Shown here piece by piece: positions 26,128 to 33,901 of a stretch of DNA of 64,000 nucleotides (position 1 is its first letter; every line of letters begins with the position of its first letter). Below the pieces are notes generated by a model. That model was not told the DNA's origin. It made no database searches and saw only the letters and a program-made list of their open reading frames with translations. Both the position numbers and the translations under genes were made by a program. The stretch lies in assembly GCF_009925085.1 (NCBI RefSeq), contig NZ_JAABNR010000003.1:216427-280426 (forward strand), given 5' to 3'. The stretch is from Stagnihabitans tardus (GTDB lineage: Bacteria; Pseudomonadota; Alphaproteobacteria; Rhodobacterales; Rhodobacteraceae).

Positions 26128-28179
26128 TCAGTCTTCGAGAGCGGTGACTTCGCGGCGGAAGGGCAGGGCGTCGCCCCAGTCGGGCTCGTCAAGTTCCCTT
26201 GCATAGCGGTGGCCGGCAAAGGTCGCCCAGGCGATGGGTGCAGGCGCCGCCGCATCCCCGATCAGCCGCACCGAGCGCAGGCCATGGTCCGCCCATTCGA
26301 CTTGCCGCGCCATGATATCGTGATACAGCCCGTCCTCGGCCACGCGCGAGGCCACGAGGACCACGGCGTCACAGTCCAGGACCTCGCGCCGGTCGGTGTA
26401 GCTGCAGTTCAGCTCCACCGCACCGGGGCCGACGCGGGTCACCCCCGTATTCAGCCGGATCGTCACCCCCAGACCGCTCAGCCTGCGGTAAATCGACGAC
26501 AGCTCCAAAGTATTCGCCGTCCAATCCGAGACATAGGCCGAGGGCGTGACAAAGGTCACCCGCGCCCCCTTGGTCGCCAGCAATTCCGCAAGAACCCCGC
26601 CCATGTAGTAATGGTCGTCGTCATAGACGACCACATGGCCCGAGGGCACATCCCCCGCCATCAGGTCATCCGGCGTATAGACCCGGCCCGAAATCGGCAT
26701 CGGCACCACATGCTGCCGCGCCACGCCGTCCGCCCGCCAGCGCGACCCGGTGGCCACGCAGACGTGCTGAAAGCCGAACTCCAGCACCTCCGCTGCCGTC
26801 AACCGAGACCCCTGATACATCTGCACATTGGCTCGCTGCCCCAGCTGATAAAGCCGGTAATCCGCCACCCGCCCCCAGGCCGACAGCCCTGGCAGGGTGC
26901 GTTCCCGCGTGACCCGCCCGCCAAAGACCTCCAGGGCCTCGGCCACGGCCAAATCGTAGCCCCGCAGGGCGCAGGCCCGCGCCGCCTCCAGGCCCGCGGG
27001 GCCGGAACCGATGACCAGGACCGTCTGGCTCTCCCCCTTGGCCGCGATCTTCTCCGGATGCCAGCCGCGGCGCCATTCCTCCATCCAGGTCGGGTTCTGC
27101 GTGCAGCGCCCCATGCCCTGGGTCATATCCCCCGTCACGCAGATATTGCAGCCGATGCATTCGCGGATATCCTCGATCCGCCCCTCCTGGATCTTCTTCG
27201 GCAGGAACGGATCGGCGATGGACGGCCTCGCACAGCCGATGAAATCCAGCACCCCGGATTTCACCATCCGCACCATCACATCCGGCGAGGTGAACCGCCC
27301 CACCCCCACCACGGGCTTGGGCGAGAGCTCTCGTATCCCCCGCACCCAGTCCTCCTGCGCCGCCTCGGCCTTGAAGCGCGAAGGCCCCGAGCAATCCTCC
27401 CAGGTCCCCATGGCGAGGTCCCAAAGGTCGGGAAGCTCGGCATTCATCGCGATGAAATCCCGCACCTCGGCATTCGAAAACCCAAGGTCGCCGATGGTCT
27501 CATCGAGGCTCACCCGCATGGTGATCGCCAGGTCATCCCCCACCGCGTCGCGCATATCCGCCACGACCTCACGGGCAAAGCGCGAGCGGTTCTCCAAGGA
27601 CCCGCCGTATTCATCGCTGCGCTGGTTGGTCGCGCGGCTCAGGAAATGCTGGAAAATCCCGAAGCCATGGGCGCCGTAAAGGCAGATCAGGTCGAATTCG
27701 GCCACCTTGCAGCGCTTCGCCGCATTGACGAACCAGCGCCGCAGGTTGCGGATATCCTCCCGGTCCATCGCCCTTGCCTGCACCGGGTCGTTGGTGAAGG
27801 TCCGGATGGGCAGGGCCGAGGGCGCCAGGGGCACCTCCTTGGTGTACATGTTCGGCCCGTTGATGCCGCTGTAGGCCAGCTGGATCCCCGCCAGCGCCCC
27901 ATGTGTCTTCATTGCCGCGGCCATCTTGGCGATGGAGGGGATGTCCTTGTCCTCCCACAGCCGCAGTTCGATGAAGGGGGTGATTTCCGAGGTGTGATGC
28001 ATCTCGGTCTGTTCGGTGAAGATCACCCCCCAGCCGCCCTCAGCCTTGATCCCCCGCATCGCCGCCGCAGCCGAGGGGTCGCGATAGCCCCCGCCATTGC
28101 AATGCGGCACCTGGTAGAAGCGGTTCTTGGCGGTCTTGGCGCCGATCTTCACGGGCTGGAACAGAAGGTCATAAGTCAT
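26128..28179 (-). CDS. FMN/4Fe-4S/FAD-linked oxidoreductase, DgcA / trimethylamine-dehydrogenase-like N-demethylase
   Basis: A 683-residue protein. Residues 1-340 are an old-yellow-enzyme TIM barrel (FQPVKIGAKTAKNRFYQVPHC). A Cx2Cx2Cx11C cluster follows in CIGCNICVTGDMTQGMGRC, then an FAD/NAD(P)-binding region with VLVIGSGPAGLEAARACALRG. This order matches trimethylamine dehydrogenase, dimethylglycine demethylase DgcA and N-methylproline demethylase, which oxidatively remove N-methyl groups. An N-methylated amine or amino acid is the likely substrate. It overlaps the LysR gene by 4 nt. OYE-family dienoyl-CoA reductases are an alternative, but the context argues against them. Confidence 0.87.
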   Translation of the reverse strand: MTYDLLFQPVKIGAKTAKNRFYQVPHCNGGGYRDPSAAAAMRGIKAEGGWGVIFTEQTEMHHTSEITPFIELRLWEDKDIPSIAKMAAAMKTHGALAGIQLAYSGINGPNMYTKEVPLAPSALPIRTFTNDPVQARAMDREDIRNLRRWFVNAAKRCKVAEFDLICLYGAHGFGIFQHFLSRATNQRSDEYGGSLENRSRFAREVVADMRDAVGDDLAITMRVSLDETIGDLGFSNAEVRDFIAMNAELPDLWDLAMGTWEDCSGPSRFKAEAAQEDWVRGIRELSPKPVVGVGRFTSPDVMVRMVKSGVLDFIGCARPSIADPFLPKKIQEGRIEDIRECIGCNICVTGDMTQGMGRCTQNPTWMEEWRRGWHPEKIAAKGESQTVLVIGSGPAGLEAARACALRGYDLAVAEALEVFGGRVTRERTLPGLSAWGRVADYRLYQLGQRANVQMYQGSRLTAAEVLEFGFQHVCVATGSRWRADGVARQHVVPMPISGRVYTPDDLMAGDVPSGHVVVYDDDHYYMGGVLAELLATKGARVTFVTPSAYVSDWTANTLELSSIYRRLSGLGVTIRLNTGVTRVGPGAVELNCSYTDRREVLDCDAVVLVASRVAEDGLYHDIMARQVEWADHGLRSVRLIGDAAAPAPIAWATFAGHRYARELDEPDWGDALPFRREVTALED

Positions 28180-29096
28180 ATCGTCAACTCCGGCAGAAGC
28201 GCGGGCAGGGTCTCGCGTGCATGGTCGATGAAGGCGCGGATGGTCAGGGAGGCGGCCGCGCCTTGGGCCGTCAAGAGCCCCATCCGCAAGGGCGCCACGC
28301 CTTGCAGCGGGCGGAAGAGCAGTGGCCGCCCGTCCGGCGCTCGGTCCGACAGGGGGCGCACATTGCCGAAAGCATAGCCGAAGCCATTGGCGACCAGGCT
28401 TTGCACCACGGCCATGTCACGCGATTTCTCGGAGATCCGGGGCCGCAGCGCCGCCGTCTCGAAGAAACCCAGGAAGTAATCGGCCGAGAGCGGCAGGTCC
28501 AAAAGCACGAGGGGATGGGGCGCAAGCTCTGCCATGGTCAGGATCGGCCGATCCGCCAGGGGATGATCCGGCCCCAGCATGACGAAGGGCGGCAGGGTGG
28601 CGAGTTCAAGAAACTCGAGATCCGTGGGCAGCGAAAGGTCATAGGTCAGGACGGCGTCCAGCGAGGCATCGCGCAGGCCCTCGATCAGGGCAGCCTGGTG
28701 GGTCTCCGCCTGGTGGAAGGCCACTTGCGGATAGCGCGCCAGGAAAGAGCGCCGCAGTTGCGGGACCACGATCTGCGCAAAGGTCAGCAGGCAGCCCACG
28801 GTCAGCCGCCCCGCCACCGTGCCCCGCGCCGTGGCCGCAAGGTCCGAAAGCCGCGCCGCCGAGGCCAGGGTCTCGGCGGCGGCCCTTATCATCTCGCGCC
28901 CGGCCGGGGTGGGCGAGAGGCCATGGGCATGTTTGCGCACGAAGAGCGGCAGGCCGAACTCGGCCTCCAAGGCGGCAATGGCGGTCGAGATCGAGGGGGC
29001 CGAGACATTGAGCCTCTCCGCCGCCAGGGTGATCGAGCCCGCCTGGCCGACGGCGACCAGGTATTCCAGCTGCCGCAGGGTGAAGCGCAGGCTCAC
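28176..29096 (-). CDS. LysR family transcriptional regulator inside the catabolic operon
   Basis: A 306-residue regulator. The N-terminal helix-turn-helix is MSLRFTLRQLEYLVAVGQAG (28-residue region 1-60) with SITLAAERLNVSAPSISTAIAALE, and the C-terminal effector domain follows (TVGCLLTFAQIVVPQLRRSF). It is coded in the same direction as the catabolic genes and overlaps both neighbours by 4 nt. LysR genes are usually divergent from their targets, so this one is probably expressed with the enzymes and controls the promoter before the Rieske gene, where an inverted repeat is seen. The ligand is probably a pathway intermediate. Confidence 0.92.
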   Translation of the reverse strand: MSLRFTLRQLEYLVAVGQAGSITLAAERLNVSAPSISTAIAALEAEFGLPLFVRKHAHGLSPTPAGREMIRAAAETLASAARLSDLAATARGTVAGRLTVGCLLTFAQIVVPQLRRSFLARYPQVAFHQAETHQAALIEGLRDASLDAVLTYDLSLPTDLEFLELATLPPFVMLGPDHPLADRPILTMAELAPHPLVLLDLPLSADYFLGFFETAALRPRISEKSRDMAVVQSLVANGFGYAFGNVRPLSDRAPDGRPLLFRPLQGVAPLRMGLLTAQGAAASLTIRAFIDHARETLPALLPELTI

Positions 29097-29767
29097 TTGT
29101 CGCCCGGCACGCCATAGGACGGCGCGGCGCGGGGGTCCAAGGCCCGGGTCTGATAGGCCGCCATCTGGGGCCTATAGACCTCCCAGGCACGGGAGATATG
29201 GGCGATCGGATCCCCCTCCTCCCAGTCGCAACGCAGTTCCGCGAGCGGCCAGGGATGTTCCCCCACGATCAAGAGGCCGGCGGAATGCACCGGCCCCGCC
29301 TCTCCGCCCAGGGCAAGCGCCGCCCGCATGGCGATCAGCAGCCGGTGGCCGAGATGGCCCTTGGCACCCTCAAAGGCCCGGACCATGGCCAAGGGGACCC
29401 CCGGATCGGCCAGAAGGTTCCCCCCCGCCGCGACGCAACGCCCCTCGGCGGCGCCCCAGACCCCAAGCGCCTTCTCGCCGGACCAAACCCCGGTGCGGCC
29501 CTGTCGGTCGATGCACAGAAGCTGGCGATATTCCGGGTAAGCCTCGGCCTTGACCGCAGCCGCCACGGCCTCCTCCGCCGAAAGCCCCCGCGCCATGCCG
29601 TCCAGCATCAGGGGCCCCAGCCCCGGGTTGGTGACATTCTGCGAGGCCGCCGCCCCCACCCCGGCCCGGGCATTGGCACAACGCGCCGCCACTGCCGGAG
29701 AGGACGAGGATATCGCCATCCCGAACTGTCCGGTCTCTTCACAAAGCGCAACAAGCGAAAAGGTCAT
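29093..29767 (-). CDS. DUF1028 family protein (Ntn-hydrolase-like fold)
   Basis: A 224-residue protein. The family start TFSLVALCEETGQFGMAISSSSPAVAARC is visible, and later DGMARGLSAEEAV, LLCIDRQGRTGVWSG and AAGGNLLADPGVP. DUF1028 proteins have an Ntn-hydrolase-like fold and often sit beside RidA and amidase or ureidase genes; no activity is firmly assigned. Here it shares an operon with RidA, a Rieske oxygenase and an N-demethylase-like flavoenzyme, which suggests C-N bond hydrolysis. The 138-base gap between it and RidA holds the palindromic element at 29791-29899. Confidence 0.88.
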   Translation of the reverse strand: MTFSLVALCEETGQFGMAISSSSPAVAARCANARAGVGAAASQNVTNPGLGPLMLDGMARGLSAEEAVAAAVKAEAYPEYRQLLCIDRQGRTGVWSGEKALGVWGAAEGRCVAAGGNLLADPGVPLAMVRAFEGAKGHLGHRLLIAMRAALALGGEAGPVHSAGLLIVGEHPWPLAELRCDWEEGDPIAHISRAWEVYRPQMAAYQTRALDPRAAPSYGVPGDK

Positions 29768-29790
29768 GCGTGGCTCCAGCGGATAGCCCC

Positions 29791-29899
29791 GGAGGCTTTG
29801 CCCCCGGACCCCCAGAGATATTTATGCCAGTATGAAAGGGGTATGTCTTTCATACTGGCACAAATATCCCGGAGGGGTCCGGGGAGGCAGCGCCTCCCC
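29791..29899 (+). repeat. intergenic palindromic element, copy 1 (nested hairpins)
   Basis: The inner arms TGCCAGTATGAAAG and CTTTCATACTGGCA (29825-29838, 29847-29860) form a 14-bp perfect stem with an 8-base loop. GC-rich outer arms (29791-29812 and 29874-29897) are also complementary. CAAATATCCCGG (29861-29872) and a hairpin GGGGAGGC-AGC-GCCTCCCC (29881-29899) close the element. The same order recurs at 55822-55900. It lies between RidA and DUF1028 in the catabolic operon. Confidence 0.8.
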
Positions 29900-29905
29900 G
29901 GGGGG

Positions 29906-30325
29906 TCAATCAGGGATGACGGCGGTGGCGTCGATTTCGACCAGCCATTCGGGGCGGGCCAAGGCCACCACGGTCAGGCCGGTGCAGACCGGGTGGACGC
30001 CTTTGATATACTCGCCCATCGTGCGGTAGACGGCTTCGCGGTGGCGGACATCGGTCAGGTAGACGACCAGCTTCACCAGGTGCTCCATCTTGCCGCCGGC
30101 CTCGCCGATCAGCTGTTGGATGTTCTGCATCACCTTGTGGGTCTGGGCGACCGGGTCGGTGGTCATCAGGCTTTCCGAGGTATCCAGGTCCTGCGGGCAG
30201 GCGCCGCGGAACCAGACGGTGGTGCCTCCGCGCGTGACCACCGCGTGGCAGAGGTCGTTGTCCAGGTTCTGTTCGGGATAGGTCACCTTCGTGTTGAAGG
30301 GACGGATGCGGCGGTGGGTGGTCAT
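29906..30325 (-). CDS. RidA family enamine/imine deaminase
   Basis: A 139-residue member of the RidA/YjgF/UK114 family, which hydrolyses reactive enamines and imines formed during amino-compound metabolism. Family patterns: RGACPQDLDT, VQNIQ-like VMQNIQQLIGEAGGKMEHLVKL and the C-terminal VEIDATAVIPD. ATG 30325 overlaps the upstream monooxygenase stop by 4 nt. The arginine that binds the carboxylate in classical RidA is not at its usual place near the C-terminus (here RPEWLVEIDA), so it may belong to a side branch with another substrate. In this operon it probably handles an imine from N-demethylation. Confidence 0.87.
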   Translation of the reverse strand: MTTHRRIRPFNTKVTYPEQNLDNDLCHAVVTRGGTTVWFRGACPQDLDTSESLMTTDPVAQTHKVMQNIQQLIGEAGGKMEHLVKLVVYLTDVRHREAVYRTMGEYIKGVHPVCTGLTVVALARPEWLVEIDATAVIPD

Positions 30326-31560
30326 TCGGCAGCTCCTTGATAGGCGAGGTAATTTTGCAGCTTGTCGATGTGATCGGCCACGAATTTCGCATCGTGCCAG
30401 ACGCCCCAGATGAAGGCCGAGCCCCGGCGCGAGAGCCAGGGCAGGCCCACGAAATAGAAGCCCGTCACATCCGTCACGCCGCGCTTGTGCTGCGGCTTGT
30501 TGTCCTTCACCACCGGGACATCCAGCCAAGAATAGTCGTTCTCGAAGCCCGTGGCCCAGATGATCGTGCGGATGCCCTCGGCCTTCAGGTCGAGGCTCCG
30601 GATCGGATGCGTCACGCAATCGGGGTCGGGGGGGATGACATGGGCCTCGGGCTCTTCGGGCAGGGTCAGGCCATGGGCGGTGACGAAAGCGTCGGCCTCG
30701 GCCAGGACGGCCAGGTAATCGGCGTCCCCCTTGGCGATGTTCGCCGCGAGGTCGTTCGCGAAGGTCATGACGCCGTTGTCATAGGCCTCGGCCCGGCCGG
30801 TCAGGATCAGGCCCTCATGCGCGAGGCGGCGGAAGTCCATCGTCCGCCCACCATAGGCGCCCGAGACCGCGATGGTCACATGTTCGTTGCCCGGCTGATA
30901 CTCCATGTCCCACTTGTTCAGGACCCCCAGCCACCAGCAGAAATCGCGGCCCCGATAGGCGCGCGGAGGCCGCCCATGGGGGCCCACCGCGATCCAGGTC
31001 TTGCGGCCCGCGCGCCGCAGCTCCTCGGCGATCTGCGCGCCCGACGAGCCCGCGCCGACCACCAGAACCCCGCCTTCGGGCAGGCTTTGCGGGTTGCGAT
31101 AGGCGGTGGAATGCAGCTGGGTGATCGCAGGGTCCTCCACCATCTGCGGGATCACCGGCTTTTGAAACGGCCCGGTGGCCGAGATCACGTAATCGGCCTC
31201 GAAGTCTCCGGCGCTGGTTTCGACACGAAAGCCCGCGCGGCTGTCCAAGCGGCGGACCTTGGTCACCGTCACGCCGGTGCGGATCGGTGCGTTTATCTGC
31301 GCCGCATAACCCGCCATGTAATCGGCCACCTCCTCCTTGCCCGGGAAGCCGTCGGGGTCCGAGGAAAAGGTCCGGTTCGGAAAGCGGTCGTGCCACGCCG
31401 GGCCATTGGCGACCAGGCTGTCCCAGCGCGCCGTCCGCCAATTCTCGGCGATGCGGGCCTTTTCAAGCACGACATGTTGCAGGCCGATGCGTTGCAGATG
31501 CTCGGACATCGCAATGCCCGCCTGGCCGCCGCCGACGACCAGGGCTTGAACCTTTTCCAT
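30322..31560 (-). CDS. FAD/NAD(P)-dependent flavin monooxygenase-like oxidoreductase (YUC/FMO type)
   Basis: A 412-residue class B flavoprotein monooxygenase-like protein. FAD site GGGQAGIAMSEHL at residues 9-21, NADPH site GAGSSGAQIAEELRRAGR near residue 170 and the ATGFENDYSWL motif near residue 355. Family members oxygenate nitrogen or sulfur atoms, or ketones. WHDRFPNRTFS lies where FMO-type proteins show the substrate loop. It sits 3 bases after the Rieske gene and overlaps RidA by 4 nt. Whether it oxygenates the substrate or supplies electrons to the Rieske protein is not clear; no separate reductase is present nearby. Confidence 0.88.
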   Translation of the reverse strand: MEKVQALVVGGGQAGIAMSEHLQRIGLQHVVLEKARIAENWRTARWDSLVANGPAWHDRFPNRTFSSDPDGFPGKEEVADYMAGYAAQINAPIRTGVTVTKVRRLDSRAGFRVETSAGDFEADYVISATGPFQKPVIPQMVEDPAITQLHSTAYRNPQSLPEGGVLVVGAGSSGAQIAEELRRAGRKTWIAVGPHGRPPRAYRGRDFCWWLGVLNKWDMEYQPGNEHVTIAVSGAYGGRTMDFRRLAHEGLILTGRAEAYDNGVMTFANDLAANIAKGDADYLAVLAEADAFVTAHGLTLPEEPEAHVIPPDPDCVTHPIRSLDLKAEGIRTIIWATGFENDYSWLDVPVVKDNKPQHKRGVTDVTGFYFVGLPWLSRRGSAFIWGVWHDAKFVADHIDKLQNYLAYQGAAE

Positions 31561-31563
31561 GAC

Positions 31564-32685
31564 TTACCTCGTCTTGCGCGACAGATACTGCGCGAATTCG
31601 TAATTGGGCCGCTCCAGGTGGCTCAGCGGCCCCGGCTTCGCCATGCTGGACAGAAGACCCTGGTAGACCTTTTCCGTGCAGCCCTTGTCCTCGGCGTTGA
31701 CCTCATCGAGCAGCGCCTTGACCTTGGCCAGATGCGCGGGCACCTCGGGATCGGCCAGCCAATCCGCGCTCATCCCCATGCCGAAGAGCACGTTCACATG
31801 GCCGGGATCGTCGGGGGTGAGGGAAAGATACCAAAAATACCCCGGCGTCAGCGTGATCAGCAAAGAGGGATAGATCGCCAGGAGCCAGGTCTTGATCCGG
31901 TCCTCGCCTTGCAGCGTGGTGTTGGACGGATGCGCCAGGGCCAGGGGGACGCGGTCGTCCTTCAGGATCGAGTGATAGTTGAAAGCCTCGGTCCCCTCGG
32001 GGCAGACCATCTCTTCCAGCCGAGAGGCCCCGCCGATCGTGCCCTTGTGGCACATCGGCAGGTGGTAGCTTTCCATGAAATTCTCGGCCAGCACCTTCCA
32101 GTTGGTCGCCCAGCGGAAGGTCTCGCGATAGGTTTCCGTGTAGGTCGCCATATCCAGCGCCGGGATCAGCTCGCGCACGCCTTTCAGCGTGACCTCGGGC
32201 GAGGGCGCGGCGGGGTTCAGCGTCACGAGGATCCAGCCCTGCCAGATCTCGCAGCGCACCTGCGGCAAGGCATTGTCTTCCTTGCAGAAAGAGCCGTTCA
32301 ACTGCATCGCGGGCGCGCCCCGGAGCGTCCCGTCGAGGTTGTAGGTCCAGGCGTGATAGGGGCAGACGATGAGCTTGGTATGCCCCCGCCCCTCCAGGAG
32401 CGTCGACATGCGGTGGCGGCAGACGTTGGACATGGCGCGGATGCCGGTGGCGTCGCGCAAGACGATGACGGGCTCTCCGGCGATGGTCAGGGTCATGTAG
32501 TCGCCGGGGTTGGGCAGGGTCTCGGCGCGACCGGCGCAGATCCATTCGGTGGCGAAGATGCGCGATTGCTCCAAGGCCAGGAAGTCGGCGTCGGTATAGA
32601 CCGATTTCGGCATGGCATGGGCGCGCTCGAAAGGAGCGGAGACATTCTCCGCCAGCTCACGCGCCGCTTTGACCTCGATTCCCAT
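31564..32685 (-). CDS. Rieske non-heme iron ring-hydroxylating-type oxygenase alpha subunit, GbcA/stachydrine demethylase-like
   Basis: About 373 residues. The Rieske cluster ligands are in CRHRMSTLL and CPYHAW (Cx1H...Cx2H); the mononuclear iron site is in NWKVLAENFMESYHLPMCH. Relatives include glycine betaine monooxygenase GbcA, proline-betaine demethylase and carnitine oxygenase, which remove methyl groups from quaternary ammonium compounds. As first gene of the operon it probably does the first step. ATG 32685 is preferred because GGGGTG lies just upstream; ATG 32697 is possible. No dedicated reductase gene is next to it. Confidence 0.88.
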   Translation of the reverse strand: MGIEVKAARELAENVSAPFERAHAMPKSVYTDADFLALEQSRIFATEWICAGRAETLPNPGDYMTLTIAGEPVIVLRDATGIRAMSNVCRHRMSTLLEGRGHTKLIVCPYHAWTYNLDGTLRGAPAMQLNGSFCKEDNALPQVRCEIWQGWILVTLNPAAPSPEVTLKGVRELIPALDMATYTETYRETFRWATNWKVLAENFMESYHLPMCHKGTIGGASRLEEMVCPEGTEAFNYHSILKDDRVPLALAHPSNTTLQGEDRIKTWLLAIYPSLLITLTPGYFWYLSLTPDDPGHVNVLFGMGMSADWLADPEVPAHLAKVKALLDEVNAEDKGCTEKVYQGLLSSMAKPGPLSHLERPNYEFAQYLSRKTR

Positions 32686-32717
32686 GATGCACCCCATTCG
32701 CTATGGGTCAGGATGAC

Positions 32718-32756
32718 AGGGTTCGGCGTAAATGGAACTAAATTCGATTGAACCCT
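32718..32756. promoter_or_regulatory. candidate LysR operator/promoter region of the catabolic operon
   Basis: Inverted arms AGGGTTC (32718-32724) and GAACCCT (32750-32756) flank a 25-base AT-rich core. The core contains TTCGATTGAA, a small palindrome, and two TAAAT-type half repeats. The site is 20-60 bases upstream of the Rieske gene on its transcription side and is AT-rich against the local background, as expected for a regulator-controlled promoter. Binding by the operon's LysR is inferred. Confidence 0.4.
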
Positions 32757-32774
32757 GGGTTAGTCAAAGGCTAT

Positions 32775-33269
32775 TCAGATTTGACCCAAGGCCCAATTGG
32801 CGATCATCTGCGGATCGGGGGGGAGCTCTTGGCCCAGGTCCCCGGCGAACGAGAGGAGGTCGGGCAGGTTGACCGCATTGACTCCGACGATGACCGGGGT
32901 GCCCGCGCCCAGGGCCTCGGCGATCAGGGGCACGAAACCGCGCCCCATGGCTTCCAGCTTGCCGAACTTGTTGACGATCATGACTCGGCCGCCGATCCCG
33001 TGGCGCGAGACCTCCATCACGACGCCCTCCAGCGCCCCGGTGTCGAGGCGGCAGCCCTTGGATTGGCTCCCAAGGTTCTGGTTGATCCGCATGACAGGCC
33101 CATCGGGCAGGACGCGGATCAGCATGTCGCAGGTGGGATCAATGCAGGGGTCGGGGACGGTGACCGTGCCTTGCAGGGCGACCCCCGCTTGGGTCAGGAT
33201 CTCGGCCGCCTCGGTCAGGCAGGTGCCGGTGGCTCCGTGGCCGCGCTGGGAGATATAGGCGAGTTTCAT
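32775..33269 (-). CDS. DUF2478 domain-containing protein
   Basis: A 164-residue cytosolic protein. Family traits: MKLAYISQRGHGATGTCLTE at the start, CDMLIRVLPDG, RINQNLGSQSKGCRLDTGALE and NKFGKLEAMGRGFVPLIAEALGAGTPVIVGVN in the second half (33009-32880 region). The fold resembles P-loop NTPases, but the glycine loop is altered. Members often lie near molybdenum uptake or cofactor genes; none are visible here. The inner start at 33269 is used because the upstream part of the frame is noncoding-like. It is the gene just before the catabolic operon promoter. Confidence 0.75.
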   Translation of the reverse strand: MKLAYISQRGHGATGTCLTEAAEILTQAGVALQGTVTVPDPCIDPTCDMLIRVLPDGPVMRINQNLGSQSKGCRLDTGALEGVVMEVSRHGIGGRVMIVNKFGKLEAMGRGFVPLIAEALGAGTPVIVGVNAVNLPDLLSFAGDLGQELPPDPQMIANWALGQI

Positions 33270-33296
33270 CAATGGCCCGCTTCTTTCAAATGCAAA

Positions 33297-33316
33297 GGCC
33301 CCGCCGAAGCGGGGCC
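33297..33316 (-). terminator. hairpin terminator downstream of the PemK/MazF-like gene
   Basis: The stem GGCCCCGC/GCGGGGCC (33297-33304, 33309-33316) has a CGAA loop. On the minus strand it is followed by TTT. It lies about 110 bases after the toxin-like gene and 28 bases before the DUF2478 start. Confidence 0.6.
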
Positions 33317-33423
33317 CCACAGCGCTGACCTATAACTTGCTTTCGTTACGCTGGCCAGCGGCCCTTGGAAGGGTCTTAATGCGGATGACATGAGCAGAGC
33401 CGCCACGCTATCAACATAGGCAT

Positions 33424-33849
33424 CTAGAGGTGCTTTGTCAAAGGCGAGAAGCCCAGACCATGCAGGACGCAACGTTTAATCTTTGTAAAACTATCGGTAT
33501 CAATGGCCTCTGTTTGGTAACGGCGCCTGCCTGCCTTGTCTTTGCCAAGTGAGAGCAGATCGATCCTGTGCCATCCCACAGTGGTGACCATGTCTCCCTT
33601 TACCCAGCGCTCGATGTTGCCCCAACCCTTTGGCATCTCAAACGGCACCGTATAGGTGCAGTGATAGGGCATCTGCTTTTCTGGCGGAGTTGTGCTCAGG
33701 GGGACCACGGTGCACAGGCCAGGACGAGAACGGATCGCAGGAGAGAGAACAATTGCAAGCCTGCGCTTTACCATTTCGGGTGGGAGGAAGCCCGGTTCAA
33801 ACCGAACAGTAACAATGGAACCGCGGGCTGGGTGATAGGTTAAAGCCAG
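33424..33849 (-). CDS. PemK/MazF-like toxin, orphan, probable non-ATG start
   Basis: A PemK/MazF-type ribonuclease fold protein of about 141 residues. The first ATG (33774) would cut off family sequence: the 22 codons before it are open and read SIVTVRFEPGFLPPE, joining PEMVKRRLAIVLSP, as intact PemK proteins do. Between the in-frame stop at 33853-33855 and that ATG there is no ATG, GTG or TTG. AGGAG (33857-33861) sits 7 bases before a CTG (33847-33849), giving MALTYHPARG. ATT at 33850 is an alternative. No antitoxin gene is seen on either side. Base composition is less GC-rich than the neighbours, suggesting transfer. Confidence 0.75.
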   Translation of the reverse strand: MALTYHPARGSIVTVRFEPGFLPPEMVKRRLAIVLSPAIRSRPGLCTVVPLSTTPPEKQMPYHCTYTVPFEMPKGWGNIERWVKGDMVTTVGWHRIDLLSLGKDKAGRRRYQTEAIDTDSFTKIKRCVLHGLGFSPLTKHL

Positions 33850-33901
33850 AATCTATCTCCTGTCGTGTATCAAAGGTTAGTGAACTGACTAGACGCCTCT
33901 G

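Noticed and set aside
24916..28377. 1153-codon plus-strand open frame
   Set aside because: Runs opposite two clearly recognised enzymes (amidohydrolase and DgcA-like); no domain and biased composition.
33269..33472. 67-codon minus-strand frame considered as antitoxin for the PemK-like gene
   Set aside because: It overlaps the end of the toxin frame and the following hairpin and shows no ribbon-helix-helix, AbrB or other antitoxin pattern.
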